This document shows positions 7,591-16,053 of a stretch of 64,000 nucleotides of DNA, one piece after another. Source of the stretch: Prevotella sp. Rep29 (GTDB lineage: Bacteria > Bacteroidota > Bacteroidia > Bacteroidales > Bacteroidaceae). The notes beneath the pieces were generated by a model that saw only the letters and a list, made by a program, of their open reading frames with translations, was not told the origin of the DNA and did not search any database. How positions within the stretch are numbered: the stretch's first letter is position 1; every line of letters starts with the position of its first letter. The translations under genes and the position numbers were made by a program. The stretch spans positions 2,604,001-2,668,000 of the forward strand of contig NZ_CP047159.1 in the NCBI RefSeq assembly GCF_019551475.1, read 5' to 3'.

Positions 7591-9582
7591 TCATTCCTTC
7601 GCAGCTTTCTCCGTCGCCTTTCGTGCTTTTCGCTCCGCTTTCTCAGCAGCCTTTTGCGCCTTCCGCGCTGCTTTTTCAGCCGCTTTTTGCTCCTTTCGTT
7701 CAGCCTTCTCCAATGCCTTTCGCGCCCTTTCCTCCTTTCGCGCAGCCTGCTCTGATGCTTTTTCGGCTTGCTTTTTTGCCACCTTCTCTGCCTTCATCCG
7801 CAACAACTCCTCTTCGGTCATTTCCTGTCCGCTCTTGTCCTTGTGCTTATAGAACATGATACCGGGATTCGTTATCTTCATATCCCGCATATTGTCGGTA
7901 TCGGTGAAACTGAACGAACAGTAAAGCGCCCTACGCTTGCCCAGCTGCATCAGGTTGCCGGCAGCTATGGCGCCGTCGCTCTTGATGTCTGCCCTCAGAT
8001 TCCGAATGTGGACTCCCCCATAGCTGCAGTCGTCAATCTGCGCATCGACCGTTCCGATGGGTAACTTCCCTCCCTGTGTCCGACGTATCTTCGCCGTGCG
8101 CGACTTCGATATGTCAATCTTGAAACTCGCCTGACAAGCCAGATTTCCCAACTTGGGAAGATCCACCACTTGCGACAATTTGAAGGCATCGCTCTTCACA
8201 CTGCCTGTGAGATATTTATGAAGATTGTCTATGCCTAACGAGAAGTTCAGGCTTCCTGCTGCTGTGTGAAGCCACCCTTGAAAGTCCAACCGCTTCCAAT
8301 GCACGTCGAAACTTCCCTTGGCATGGAGATTTCCCAACTTGCGAACTTGCCCCATCATCAGCTTTTTCACCACAAACTGATTGATGATTTTCTCCTTCAT
8401 ATCGCCCTTCACACGCAGGTCGCTCACATTGAAATGCACACCCAACTTCTTCTTGCCTCTCAGTTGCGACACCTTCCCTGCACCGCTCGCCGTGAGCCGT
8501 CCGTCATCCGTCTTCACACGCACGCCACTGAACGACAGCTCGTCCTCCGAACCACGCATCCGCGCCTGGAAATTAAGCGGCAGACTGAAATGTTTCAGCG
8601 GAGGAGAGAAAGCTCTCGAAATATCCTTGAGATAAGCACGGCCGGAAATATTACCGGTAGAAAAACTCAAACGCCTACCCGTCTTTCTATTGGGCAGCTG
8701 CACCTGCGCGTCAGCTATTTCTACGACCGTTGACTTCTGCTGCAAAAATATATCCTTGAAAAACAAACTGTCGTGATAGAAATCTATCGTCGTGCGCAAA
8801 TCGGACACATCTATTCCTCCTGTCTTATCTATCAATCGGCATTTCTCAAGGACAGCCCTTACCGAGTCTTTCTTCAGGAAATCAATCTCCAATTTCATGT
8901 CTGCCGTCATGTTGAGATGCCCCACATCGAAGAAACCACGATGAGGCTTCCCCACGTTTTTGCGCGGCTTCTTATTGTCCGTCTTCACGTTCAGACCCTC
9001 AATCTCCACCGCATGCCTGTTTTTGCGTCGCTTTTTATACGTCACTTGCCGCAACGAAAATTCCGATGAGTTATACTGCGCACACACGTCTTGCAACTTG
9101 ACATTGCTGATATCAATCTCCATTTTTCTCGACTGCTTATGCTTTCCCGCATCCCTACCGCCAGCCAACGAATCTATGAGGAACTGATAATTGGCGGGTT
9201 CGTCGGGCGATGGTTTCAGCAAGAGCGCATTCAGTCCCTTTATGTTGATACGCTTCACAATGACCTTCTTTTTCAATAGCGCCCAGAGATCCACATCAGC
9301 AACCAGCACATCCATATCCAACATTTCACGATGCTCCTGGTCCTCTATCGTCAGACCATGCAGAAACACATCATAACCCCAGAAATCAATCGATACACTG
9401 TCCACCTTCACACGCGTATTCAGTCTTTCAGACAGCAATCCGGTCGCCTTCCCCATCATGTAATTCTGCACAGCCGGTGTGTTCAGCAAATAGGCACCGA
9501 TTGCTGTCAGCACGACTATCACGACCGAGAAAATTCCCAGTCCTTTCAATATCTTGAATACGATTCTCATCCAGTTTTTCAT
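7591..9582 (-). CDS. AsmA-like envelope protein with Lys/Ala/Glu-rich tail
   Basis: A 663-residue protein. One N-terminal membrane helix (about residues 12-31) precedes a long beta-rich periplasmic part with the AsmA-type opening TPAVQNYMMGKATGLLSERLNTRVKVDSVSIDFWG. AsmA/TamB relatives are bridge-like proteins linked to lipid transport between membranes. The final roughly 80 residues (after ...SGQEMTEEELLRMKAEK) are made almost only of Ala, Lys, Glu and Arg and should form a charged helix; this tail is not a usual AsmA part. A TACCTTTG box reads leftward at 9611-9604. It is divergent from ychF. Family is fairly sure, function inferred. Confidence 0.8.
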   Translation of the reverse strand: MKNWMRIVFKILKGLGIFSVVIVVLTAIGAYLLNTPAVQNYMMGKATGLLSERLNTRVKVDSVSIDFWGYDVFLHGLTIEDQEHREMLDMDVLVADVDLWALLKKKVIVKRINIKGLNALLLKPSPDEPANYQFLIDSLAGGRDAGKHKQSRKMEIDISNVKLQDVCAQYNSSEFSLRQVTYKKRRKNRHAVEIEGLNVKTDNKKPRKNVGKPHRGFFDVGHLNMTADMKLEIDFLKKDSVRAVLEKCRLIDKTGGIDVSDLRTTIDFYHDSLFFKDIFLQQKSTVVEIADAQVQLPNRKTGRRLSFSTGNISGRAYLKDISRAFSPPLKHFSLPLNFQARMRGSEDELSFSGVRVKTDDGRLTASGAGKVSQLRGKKKLGVHFNVSDLRVKGDMKEKIINQFVVKKLMMGQVRKLGNLHAKGSFDVHWKRLDFQGWLHTAAGSLNFSLGIDNLHKYLTGSVKSDAFKLSQVVDLPKLGNLACQASFKIDISKSRTAKIRRTQGGKLPIGTVDAQIDDCSYGGVHIRNLRADIKSDGAIAAGNLMQLGKRRALYCSFSFTDTDNMRDMKITNPGIMFYKHKDKSGQEMTEEELLRMKAEKVAKKQAEKASEQAARKEERARKALEKAERKEQKAAEKAARKAQKAAEKAERKARKATEKAAKE

Positions 9583-9679
9583 CTGTGTCGCCTTCTATCC
9601 GTGCAAAGGTATAAATAATTCCGCAAATGAACAATAATATTTTTTTTTTCGACAAGCCTCTTAATCCAAAATTTTTATG

Positions 9680-9687
9680 TACATTTG
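9680..9687 (+). promoter_or_regulatory. ychF -7 box
   Basis: TACATTTG, 26 bp before the ychF ATG; the upstream T-run at 9641-9649 may serve as the -33 region. Confidence 0.55.
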
Positions 9688-9713
9688 CACACAATTAGAA
9701 AACTCTGAAAGAT

Positions 9714-10814
9714 ATGGCATTAAAATGTGGCATCGTAGGACTGCCAAACGTAGGTAAGTCAACACTCTTCAACTGCCTGTCGAGCGCAAAGGCACAGGCA
9801 GCCAACTTTCCCTTCTGCACGATAGAACCCAACGTCGGCGTCATCACCGTGCCCGACGAGCGACTCACACGACTTGCAGAGATTGTTCACCCCGGACGTA
9901 TCGTGCCGGCAACGTGCGAAGTTGTTGACATCGCCGGACTCGTAAAGGGGGCATCAAAAGGCGAAGGACTGGGAAACAAATTTCTCGGAAACATCCGGGA
10001 GACTGATGCCATCATCCATGTGCTGCGCTGCTTCGACGACGACAATATCACCCACGTGGACGGAACCATAGACCCTGTGCGTGACAAGGAGATTATCGAC
10101 ACCGAACTGCAACTCAAAGACCTCGAAACCATAGAAGGACAACTCGCCAAAACACAAAAGACGGCCGCCGCCGGCAACAAGGATGCCAAAGTGCTCATGA
10201 CCGTACTGGAAGCCTACAAAGAAGTTTTGGAAAAAGGGAAAAACACCCGTGTCGTCACGTTTGAGAGCAAAGAGGAACAAGATGCCGCCCGCAATCTTTT
10301 CCTTCTCACGTCAAAGCCCGTGCTCTATGTGTGCAACGTGGACGAGGCATCCGCAAAAACTGGCAACGAATACGCCCGTCGCATCGAACAGTTAGCGGCT
10401 GAAGAGGGAGCAGAAACTATGATTATCGCAGGAAAAACAGAGGAGGACATCGCCGAACTGGAGTCGTATGAAGACAAGAAACTTTTTCTTGACGAACTGG
10501 GATTGGAAGAAAGCGGCGTGAACCGACTCATTAAAAAAGCCTATGCACTACTCAACCTGCAGACATTCATCACCGCCGGTGAGATGGAAGTGAAGGCTTG
10601 GACCTATAAGAAAGGATGGAAAGCACCACAATGTGCCGGTGTTATCCATACCGATTTTGAAAAGGGATTCATTCGCGCAGAGGTCATCAAATACGATGAC
10701 TATATCCAATACGGATCGGAAGCTGCCGTGCGCGAAGCAGGAAAACTGGCTGTGGAAGGAAAGGAATATGTCGTCCAAGACGGAGACATCATGCACTTCC
10801 GGTTCAATGTGTAG
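9714..10814 (+). CDS. ychF: Redox-regulated ATPase YchF
   Basis: A 366-residue Obg-family P-loop protein starting MALKCGIVGLPNVGKSTLFN. G1 is GLPNVGKST, G3 is DIAGLVKGASKGEGLGN, the G4 region is NVDE instead of NKxD, matching the ATP preference of YchF/OLA1, and the C-terminal TGS domain ends VQDGDIMHFRFNV. YchF binds ribosomes and influences translation and stress responses. It is followed 36 bp later by lgt, so the two probably share a transcript. Confidence 0.97.
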   Translation: MALKCGIVGLPNVGKSTLFNCLSSAKAQAANFPFCTIEPNVGVITVPDERLTRLAEIVHPGRIVPATCEVVDIAGLVKGASKGEGLGNKFLGNIRETDAIIHVLRCFDDDNITHVDGTIDPVRDKEIIDTELQLKDLETIEGQLAKTQKTAAAGNKDAKVLMTVLEAYKEVLEKGKNTRVVTFESKEEQDAARNLFLLTSKPVLYVCNVDEASAKTGNEYARRIEQLAAEEGAETMIIAGKTEEDIAELESYEDKKLFLDELGLEESGVNRLIKKAYALLNLQTFITAGEMEVKAWTYKKGWKAPQCAGVIHTDFEKGFIRAEVIKYDDYIQYGSEAAVREAGKLAVEGKEYVVQDGDIMHFRFNV

Positions 10815-10850
10815 CGCTTTGTTAAAGGATAAATGACAAATAATAAATAA

Positions 10851-11711
10851 ATGATGACGCATTTTATCAACTACATCAACTGGGCACCGTCGGAGATTGC
10901 ATTCCAGATTGGCAGCTTTGGGTTTCGTTGGTACTCGCTCTGCTGGCTGATTGGTCTCGTGCTGGCATTTCTCATCGTCCGACGACTATATAAAGAACAG
11001 AAAATCAAGGATGAACTGTTCGACCCGCTGTTGATTTATTGTTTTCTCGGTATCATCATCGGTGCGCGGTTGGGACACTGTTTCTTCTACGAGCCCGATG
11101 TATATCTGAGCAGTTGGGACCGCTTCCTCGAAGTCTTTCTCCCAATGAAACATACGGCTGAGGGATGGAAGTTTACCGGATACGAAGGATTGGCATCACA
11201 CGGTGGTACGCTCGGACTGATGCTGGGACTTTATCTGTACTATCGCCGCACACATCTCAATCTCTGGATTGTATTCGACAACATCGCTATTGCCACTCCG
11301 CTGACAGCTTGCTTCATCCGCTTAGGCAACCTGATGAACTCGGAGATTATCGGCAAGGTGACCGACGTTCCTTGGGCATTTGTCTTTGAAAATGCGGGAC
11401 GGGGACTGTCGGACGCTCCGCGACATCCGGGACAACTCTACGAGGCTATCTGCTACTTCGTCTTTTTCTTTATCGGCTGGTATCTTTACAGAAAGAGACC
11501 TGAGAAAGTCGGCACGGGCTTCTTCTTCGGACTATGCCTGACACTTATTTTCACCGCACGATTCTTCATCGAGTTTACCAAGATAGACCAAGTGGATTTC
11601 GAAAGCGGCATGCTTCTCAATATGGGACAACTGCTTAGCCTCCCCTTCATCGTTATCGGCATTGCCTGTATGACTGGCGGGAAATGGCTAAAAAGACTGG
11701 GAGCGAAGTAA
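10851..11711 (+). CDS. lgt: Prolipoprotein diacylglyceryl transferase Lgt
   Basis: A 286-residue, multi-pass inner-membrane enzyme that moves diacylglycerol from phosphatidylglycerol to the lipobox cysteine, the first step of lipoprotein maturation. The family signature is seen in GYEGLASHGGTLGLMLGLYLYYRR and FIRLGNLMNSEIIGKVTDVPWAFVF, with a later RHPGQLYEA block. This fits a window rich in lipoproteins. The start MMTHFINYINWAP is chosen for the hydrophobic onset; a start one codon later is possible. It converges on ispG: only 9 bp separate its stop from the ancestral ispG stop at 11721. Confidence 0.97.
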   Translation: MMTHFINYINWAPSEIAFQIGSFGFRWYSLCWLIGLVLAFLIVRRLYKEQKIKDELFDPLLIYCFLGIIIGARLGHCFFYEPDVYLSSWDRFLEVFLPMKHTAEGWKFTGYEGLASHGGTLGLMLGLYLYYRRTHLNLWIVFDNIAIATPLTACFIRLGNLMNSEIIGKVTDVPWAFVFENAGRGLSDAPRHPGQLYEAICYFVFFFIGWYLYRKRPEKVGTGFFFGLCLTLIFTARFFIEFTKIDQVDFESGMLLNMGQLLSLPFIVIGIACMTGGKWLKRLGAK

Positions 11712-11720
11712 GGAAGTTCT

Positions 11721-11813
11721 TTATCCGCTCACACCATTACCTGCTGCAGCTTGATCATTTTGAATGAGTTGCAGCAGTTTTTCTACCGCCTCTTCCTCGG
11801 GGATATTCTTTTC
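11721..11813 (-). pseudogene. ispG: Detached 3' end of ispG
   Basis: Read leftward, this stretch encodes KNIPEEEAVEKLLQL followed by IQNDQAAAGNGVSG and a TAA stop at 11723-11721. That is the natural ispG C-terminus, now cut off by the IS1634-type element. Its first 48 bp (11766-11813) are the target duplication shared with 13495-13542. Confidence 0.92.
11766..11813. repeat. 48-bp target duplication, left copy
   Basis: Identical to 13495-13542 over all 48 bases, both within ispG coding sequence. The copies directly abut the CTGACTTC ends of the insertion sequence. Long, variable target duplications are a known trait of IS1634-type elements. Confidence 0.93.
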
Positions 11814-13494
11814 CTGACTTCATCACTTTTTTGCGCCATCATATAGCGCACAATGATAATCAGCGAGTTACGTAAAATTATTGGGTGGTTTGGGTGGCGC
11901 AAGCGAAAAACGTGTACCTTTGCACCATGTATGTACGCAAGAAACACAATCGTTCCGGCTCTACAAGTGTGGTAGTGGTCAGTAAAGCGAGTGGAAAGTA
12001 TAAAGAAATAAAATCGTTTGGCTCCTCTACATCCGAAGAGGAAATACATTCATTATGCGATAAGGCTGCTGCATGGATACGTTCATTTGGCGGTCAGCAA
12101 GAACTTGACTTTGATGACCGCAAGGGAAAGGAAGTCGAGGAGACAGAGCGTTTCCTTAGCAATATTGACAACGTGTTGATAAACGGTACTCGGCTTCTGC
12201 TTGATCAAGTCTATGACAGCATCGGCTTCAACCGGATTCCCGATGAGATTCTGCGTCATTTGGTAATCGCAAGGGTGTCGCAGCCCAGAAGCAAACTTGC
12301 CACAGTAGATTACCTGAAGTCATATTATGATGAAGATGTTGACCTCAACCACATCTATCGCTACATGGACAAGCTCTACAATACCCAGATGGAGCTTGCG
12401 CAGCAGATTAGCGTAGAGCACACCCGGAAACTGTTCGGAGGCAAGATTGGATTGATGTTCTACGACGTGACGACGCTCTACTTTGAGACAGCACAGACGG
12501 ACGTATTGCGTGAACCGGGGTTTTCAAAGGATGGAAAGACGGCAGAGTCACAGGTTATACTCGGTCTGCTTGTATCAGAAGGAGGCTACCCGCTTTCATA
12601 CTCTCTGTTCAACGGCAGCCAGTATGAGGGCTTCACCATGATACCAATGATAGATGACTTCAAGCAGCGTTTCAATCTGGGGAAAGATTTTGTTGTGGTG
12701 GCAGACTCAGGCTTGATGAACAAGAACAATGTCACTTTGCTGCAGGAGGCTGGCTACAACTACATACTTGGAGCCCGCATCAAGAGCGAGAGCGCAAGCG
12801 TGAAGCAATGGATTCTCTCTTTAGAGAAGGTTGATAAAGCCTGTTACGACTACAAACGTGAGAATGGGGAAAGACTTATCGTCAGTTATTCCGACAAGCG
12901 TGCAAAGAAGGATGCCTACAACCGTGACCGCGGAATTGTCCGATTGAGAAAAGCCTATAAGACCGGACGCATCACGAAGAGTCAGGTGAACAAGCGTGGC
13001 TACAACAAGTTTCTTGAAATCAGCAAGGACATAGAAGTCGTCATCAGCGAAGAGAAGATTGCAGAGGACTGCCAGTGGGACGGACTCAAGGGCTACATCA
13101 CCAATACAGACCTTGACGCCGAGCGTGTCATTGCCGAGTATCATGGACTCTGGGTGGTGGAACGTGCATTCCGTATTTCAAAAGGAACTCTGGAAATGCG
13201 TCCGATGTTTCATTTTACAGAACGTAGGATAGAGGCACATGTCTGCATTTGCTTCATCGCCTATAAGGTATATAAGGAACTGGAGCGACTCATTGCCATT
13301 AACAAGATTGGGATGAGTGTCGATAAGGTGCTTGAGGCAGCCAAAACTATCACGACAATCAGGGTAAGGATGCCTAAAAACGGGACTTACTTCACTAAGA
13401 CACTCTTCTTGACGGAGAAGCACCTCGCAGTGAAACCACTTTTCGACATATCTGGCAACAAATCTTAATTTGGGTGGCGCATTGACGAAGTCAG
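11814..13494 (+). mobile_element. IS1634-type insertion sequence
   Basis: 1681 bp with terminal inverted repeats CTGACTTCATCA (11814-11825) and TGACGAAGTCAG (13483-13494), one mismatch in 12. It carries one transposase and is flanked by a perfect 48-bp direct repeat. The motif TGGGTGGCGC appears near both ends (11891-11900 and 13471-13480), possibly an internal transposase-binding repeat. It lies in the last codons of ispG. Confidence 0.93.
11927..13468 (+). CDS. IS1634-family transposase (IS4-like DDE)
   Basis: A 513-residue transposase starting MYVRKKHNRSGSTSV. The IS4-type catalytic elements are visible: GLMFYDVTTLYFE (first Asp), FVVVADSGLMNKNN (second Asp) and the Y-(2)-R-(3)-E-(6)-K-like region WVVERAFRISKGTLEMRPMFH (Glu). 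A -33 TTTG (11889-11892) and -7 TACCTTTG (11915-11922) put the transcription start at or next to the ATG, so the message would have almost no leader. An upstream in-frame ATG at 11885 lies inside the promoter and is rejected. Confidence 0.95.
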   Translation: MYVRKKHNRSGSTSVVVVSKASGKYKEIKSFGSSTSEEEIHSLCDKAAAWIRSFGGQQELDFDDRKGKEVEETERFLSNIDNVLINGTRLLLDQVYDSIGFNRIPDEILRHLVIARVSQPRSKLATVDYLKSYYDEDVDLNHIYRYMDKLYNTQMELAQQISVEHTRKLFGGKIGLMFYDVTTLYFETAQTDVLREPGFSKDGKTAESQVILGLLVSEGGYPLSYSLFNGSQYEGFTMIPMIDDFKQRFNLGKDFVVVADSGLMNKNNVTLLQEAGYNYILGARIKSESASVKQWILSLEKVDKACYDYKRENGERLIVSYSDKRAKKDAYNRDRGIVRLRKAYKTGRITKSQVNKRGYNKFLEISKDIEVVISEEKIAEDCQWDGLKGYITNTDLDAERVIAEYHGLWVVERAFRISKGTLEMRPMFHFTERRIEAHVCICFIAYKVYKELERLIAINKIGMSVDKVLEAAKTITTIRVRMPKNGTYFTKTLFLTEKHLAVKPLFDISGNKS

Positions 13495-14901
13495 GAGTTG
13501 CAGCAGTTTTTCTACCGCCTCTTCCTCGGGGATATTCTTTTCTACACACACTTTCTGCCTGTAGAGAGAAATCCGTCCGCGTGCCGCCCCGACATATCCG
13601 TAGTCGGCATCAGCCATCTCACCGGGTCCGTTGACGATACATCCCATGATGGCAATTTTCAAACCCGTCAGGTGTTGCGTCGCCTCTTTGATACGGAGAA
13701 TCGTATCCCTTAAATTATATAATGTGCGCCCGCAACCCGGACAAGAGATGTATTCGGTTTTCGTAAACTTGATACGGGCAGCCTGCAGGATATTGTCTGC
13801 CAACGCCTGCAATTTCTCTGCGCTGAAACGTGCGTCATCGGTGGTGATGACCAAGTCCTTTGCCTTGCGGTCAATCAACAGTGCCCCACAAGCCATCGAT
13901 GCCTTCAGCTGCAATTCTTCCCAATCGGTGGCTTGAACATGCAAACGTATCGTATCGCCATCAAGACGACAGTATTCCCCATCTTCGTTCCATTCCCCAT
14001 TCTCTGCCATCGCCCGCAGTTTCGCACAAGGCTCAATCAGTCGCACCAAAGTCTTGGCTACGGGAATTTCGGCTTCGGGCTCCTCACTGAGCGACACACG
14101 GATGGTGTCGCCGATGCCTTCCGTCAGCAGGGCTCCTATTCCCACGGCACTCCTAACACGTCCGTCCTCTCCTTCACCAGCCTCCGTCACACCGAGGTGC
14201 AGCGGATAGTGCATCTGTTCCCTCTCCATACATTCCACCAACAGGCGGACAGACTGCACCATCACCACGGTGTTGGATGCCTTGATGGAAATCAGAACAT
14301 CGTTGAATCGTTCGCGCTTGAGAATCCGGAGAAACTCCATACAACTCTCTACAATTCCTTCGGGCGTATCGCCATAGCGCGACATGATGCGGTCGGAGAG
14401 CGAACCGTGATTCACGCCTATCCGGAGTGCCGTGCGATGTGCTTTGCAAAGATTGATTAATGGAAGGAACCGCCTTTCTATCTTCTGAAGTTCGTCGGCA
14501 TACTGCTCGTCGGTATATTCTATCCGCTTGAACGTGCGGGCAGGATCGACATAATTTCCCGGATTGATTCTCACCTTTTGCGCATACAGCGCAGCCACTT
14601 CAGCCACATTGGGATTGAAATGCACATCGGCAACGATTGGTGTGTGGTAGCCTTTTTCCCGAAGACCGGCGCTAATATTTCTGAGATTCTCCGCTTCTTT
14701 TGTCCCTTGTGTGGTCAGCCGCACCAGTTCACCGCCGGCATCAATAATCCTGCAAGCCTGTTCCACAGACCCGTCTGTGTCGAGTGTTGAAGTGGTTGTC
14801 ATCGATTGAACGCGTATAGGGTTATCGCCCCCGATGCGCAAATCGCCCACACACACTTCGTCACTTTGCCGTCGCTTGTATCCGAAAGGTTGTTCTGTCA
14901 T
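13465..14901 (-). CDS. ispG: 4-hydroxy-3-methylbut-2-enyl diphosphate synthase IspG (altered C-terminus)
   Basis: A 478-residue IspG (GcpE), a cytoplasmic 4Fe-4S enzyme of the MEP isoprenoid pathway. The TIM-barrel half has IRVQSMTTTSTLD, GIVADVHFNP-like and RIGVNHGSLSDRI blocks. The cluster domain has CPGCGRT and GCIVNGPGEMADADYGYVG, supplying three Cys and the ligand Glu. A segment of about 100 residues separates the halves, so it is a large-type IspG with a short insert. The insertion sequence has replaced the last 14 native residues after LLQL with LTSSMRHPN. Catalytic residues are untouched, so it is probably functional. It is the last gene of rpoN-PAP2-purE-ispG, 13 bp after purE. Confidence 0.95.
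   Translation of the reverse strand: MTEQPFGYKRRQSDEVCVGDLRIGGDNPIRVQSMTTTSTLDTDGSVEQACRIIDAGGELVRLTTQGTKEAENLRNISAGLREKGYHTPIVADVHFNPNVAEVAALYAQKVRINPGNYVDPARTFKRIEYTDEQYADELQKIERRFLPLINLCKAHRTALRIGVNHGSLSDRIMSRYGDTPEGIVESCMEFLRILKRERFNDVLISIKASNTVVMVQSVRLLVECMEREQMHYPLHLGVTEAGEGEDGRVRSAVGIGALLTEGIGDTIRVSLSEEPEAEIPVAKTLVRLIEPCAKLRAMAENGEWNEDGEYCRLDGDTIRLHVQATDWEELQLKASMACGALLIDRKAKDLVITTDDARFSAEKLQALADNILQAARIKFTKTEYISCPGCGRTLYNLRDTILRIKEATQHLTGLKIAIMGCIVNGPGEMADADYGYVGAARGRISLYRQKVCVEKNIPEEEAVEKLLQLLTSSMRHPN
13495..13542. repeat. 48-bp target duplication, right copy
   Basis: Partner of 11766-11813; here it is still part of the continuous ispG reading frame. Confidence 0.93.
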
Positions 14902-14914
14902 CTTTTCGCTGTAT

Positions 14915-15421
14915 TCAATTGGTTTTGAATTGATACTTTATTTCAGCAAGTTCTTTGTTTGCTTTCTCTATCTTTTCCCCGAGTTTCTTTTTTTGTTCGG
15001 CTACCCTCACGGCAATATTCGCATCAGCCAGCGCTATCATCTGCGCTGCGAGCACTGCCGCGTTGGCTGCACCGTTCACACCGACCGTCGCCACAGGTAT
15101 TCCCGGAGGCATCTGCACGATACTGAGCAGCGCATCCAGTCCGTCGAGCATCCCCTTGATGGGTACTCCGATGACGGGAAGGTTTGTCTGAGCTGCAATC
15201 ACTCCAGGCAAGGCGGCAGCCATTCCGGCTCCGGCAATAATAACTTTCACGCCTCGTTCCTGAGCATTCTTAGCAAAAGTTTCAACGGCATCGGGGGTGC
15301 GATGTGCAGAGAGGGCATTCACCTCGAAAGGAATCTGCAACTCTTCCAGCTGTTTCATGGCTTTCTCCATGACGGGCAGGTCGCTGGTGCTGCCCATGAT
15401 AATACTTACAAGTGGTTTCAT
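14915..15421 (-). CDS. purE: 5-(carboxyamino)imidazole ribonucleotide mutase PurE
   Basis: A 168-residue PurE, which converts N5-CAIR to CAIR in purine synthesis. Visible are [12 protein letters not shown] at the N-terminus, [17 protein letters not shown] (catalytic His region), [27 protein letters not shown] and [22 protein letters not shown]. The start at 15421 overlaps the stop of the PAP2 gene (ATGA), showing translational coupling; longer upstream frames are only overlap with that gene. A C-terminal helix rich in Lys/Glu follows the core. Confidence 0.97.
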   Translation of the reverse strand: MKPLVSIIMGSTSDLPVMEKAMKQLEELQIPFEVNALSAHRTPDAVETFAKNAQERGVKVIIAGAGMAAALPGVIAAQTNLPVIGVPIKGMLDGLDALLSIVQMPPGIPVATVGVNGAANAAVLAAQMIALADANIAVRVAEQKKKLGEKIEKANKELAEIKYQFKTN

Positions 15422-16053
15422 ATAATTAAATTGATAGATAATTTCATAACGGAAAAATAGGCGCAGACGAACCCTGTCAGGAAGCCGACGACTACCTGAA
15501 GCAGCGTGTGTTGACGGAGAATCATGCGGCTCGACCCAACCAGTCCTGCGAGCAATATCACCAGACACAGCCACCAAAGGGGATTGAAGAAGAAGAGATG
15601 CGCATAGGCAATCAGGACTCCTGCCACTCCACCTATCGCTGCGGTATGGGTCGAAACTTTCCACCACACGTTGATGATGGCGCAGATAATCTGTATCAGA
15701 AGGGCTGCAACGAGTATGCTACTGACGAAATGGGGCACGTGCAAGATATTCATCAGATAAAAACAGGTAAAATAAGAGAGGATGGAAATCACGTAGGGAA
15801 CCATCCGTCGCTCCCGTTGTCCAAGGTGATAATGGCTCCACCCCTGATATTTCAGGTAAAGACGTATCAGATAAGTGGGCATCAATATCGTCAGGACATA
15901 TACCAACAGCAGCAGTTGCATCTTATACATGAACGGCAACATACGAAGATAACTGAACACAAACAACAGTGCCAGCCCCAACAAGGGCAGGTAGAAAGGT
16001 GTGAAGATGATGCTCAACACCCTTGCTGCTTGTATGATTAACCGTTTATTCAT
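15418..16053 (-). CDS. PAP2-family membrane phosphatase-like protein
   Basis: A 211-residue, multi-pass membrane protein. Diverged PAP2 motifs are [14 protein letters not shown] (region 1), [11 protein letters not shown] in place of PSGH (region 2) and [21 protein letters not shown] (region 3, where the usual acidic residue after His is Gln). PAP2 enzymes act on lipid phosphates or pyrophosphates such as undecaprenyl-PP. It overlaps rpoN by 8 bp and purE by 4 bp. Membership is likely, activity less certain because of the residue changes. Confidence 0.8.
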   Translation of the reverse strand: MNKRLIIQAARVLSIIFTPFYLPLLGLALLFVFSYLRMLPFMYKMQLLLLVYVLTILMPTYLIRLYLKYQGWSHYHLGQRERRMVPYVISILSYFTCFYLMNILHVPHFVSSILVAALLIQIICAIINVWWKVSTHTAAIGGVAGVLIAYAHLFFFNPLWWLCLVILLAGLVGSSRMILRQHTLLQVVVGFLTGFVCAYFSVMKLSINLII

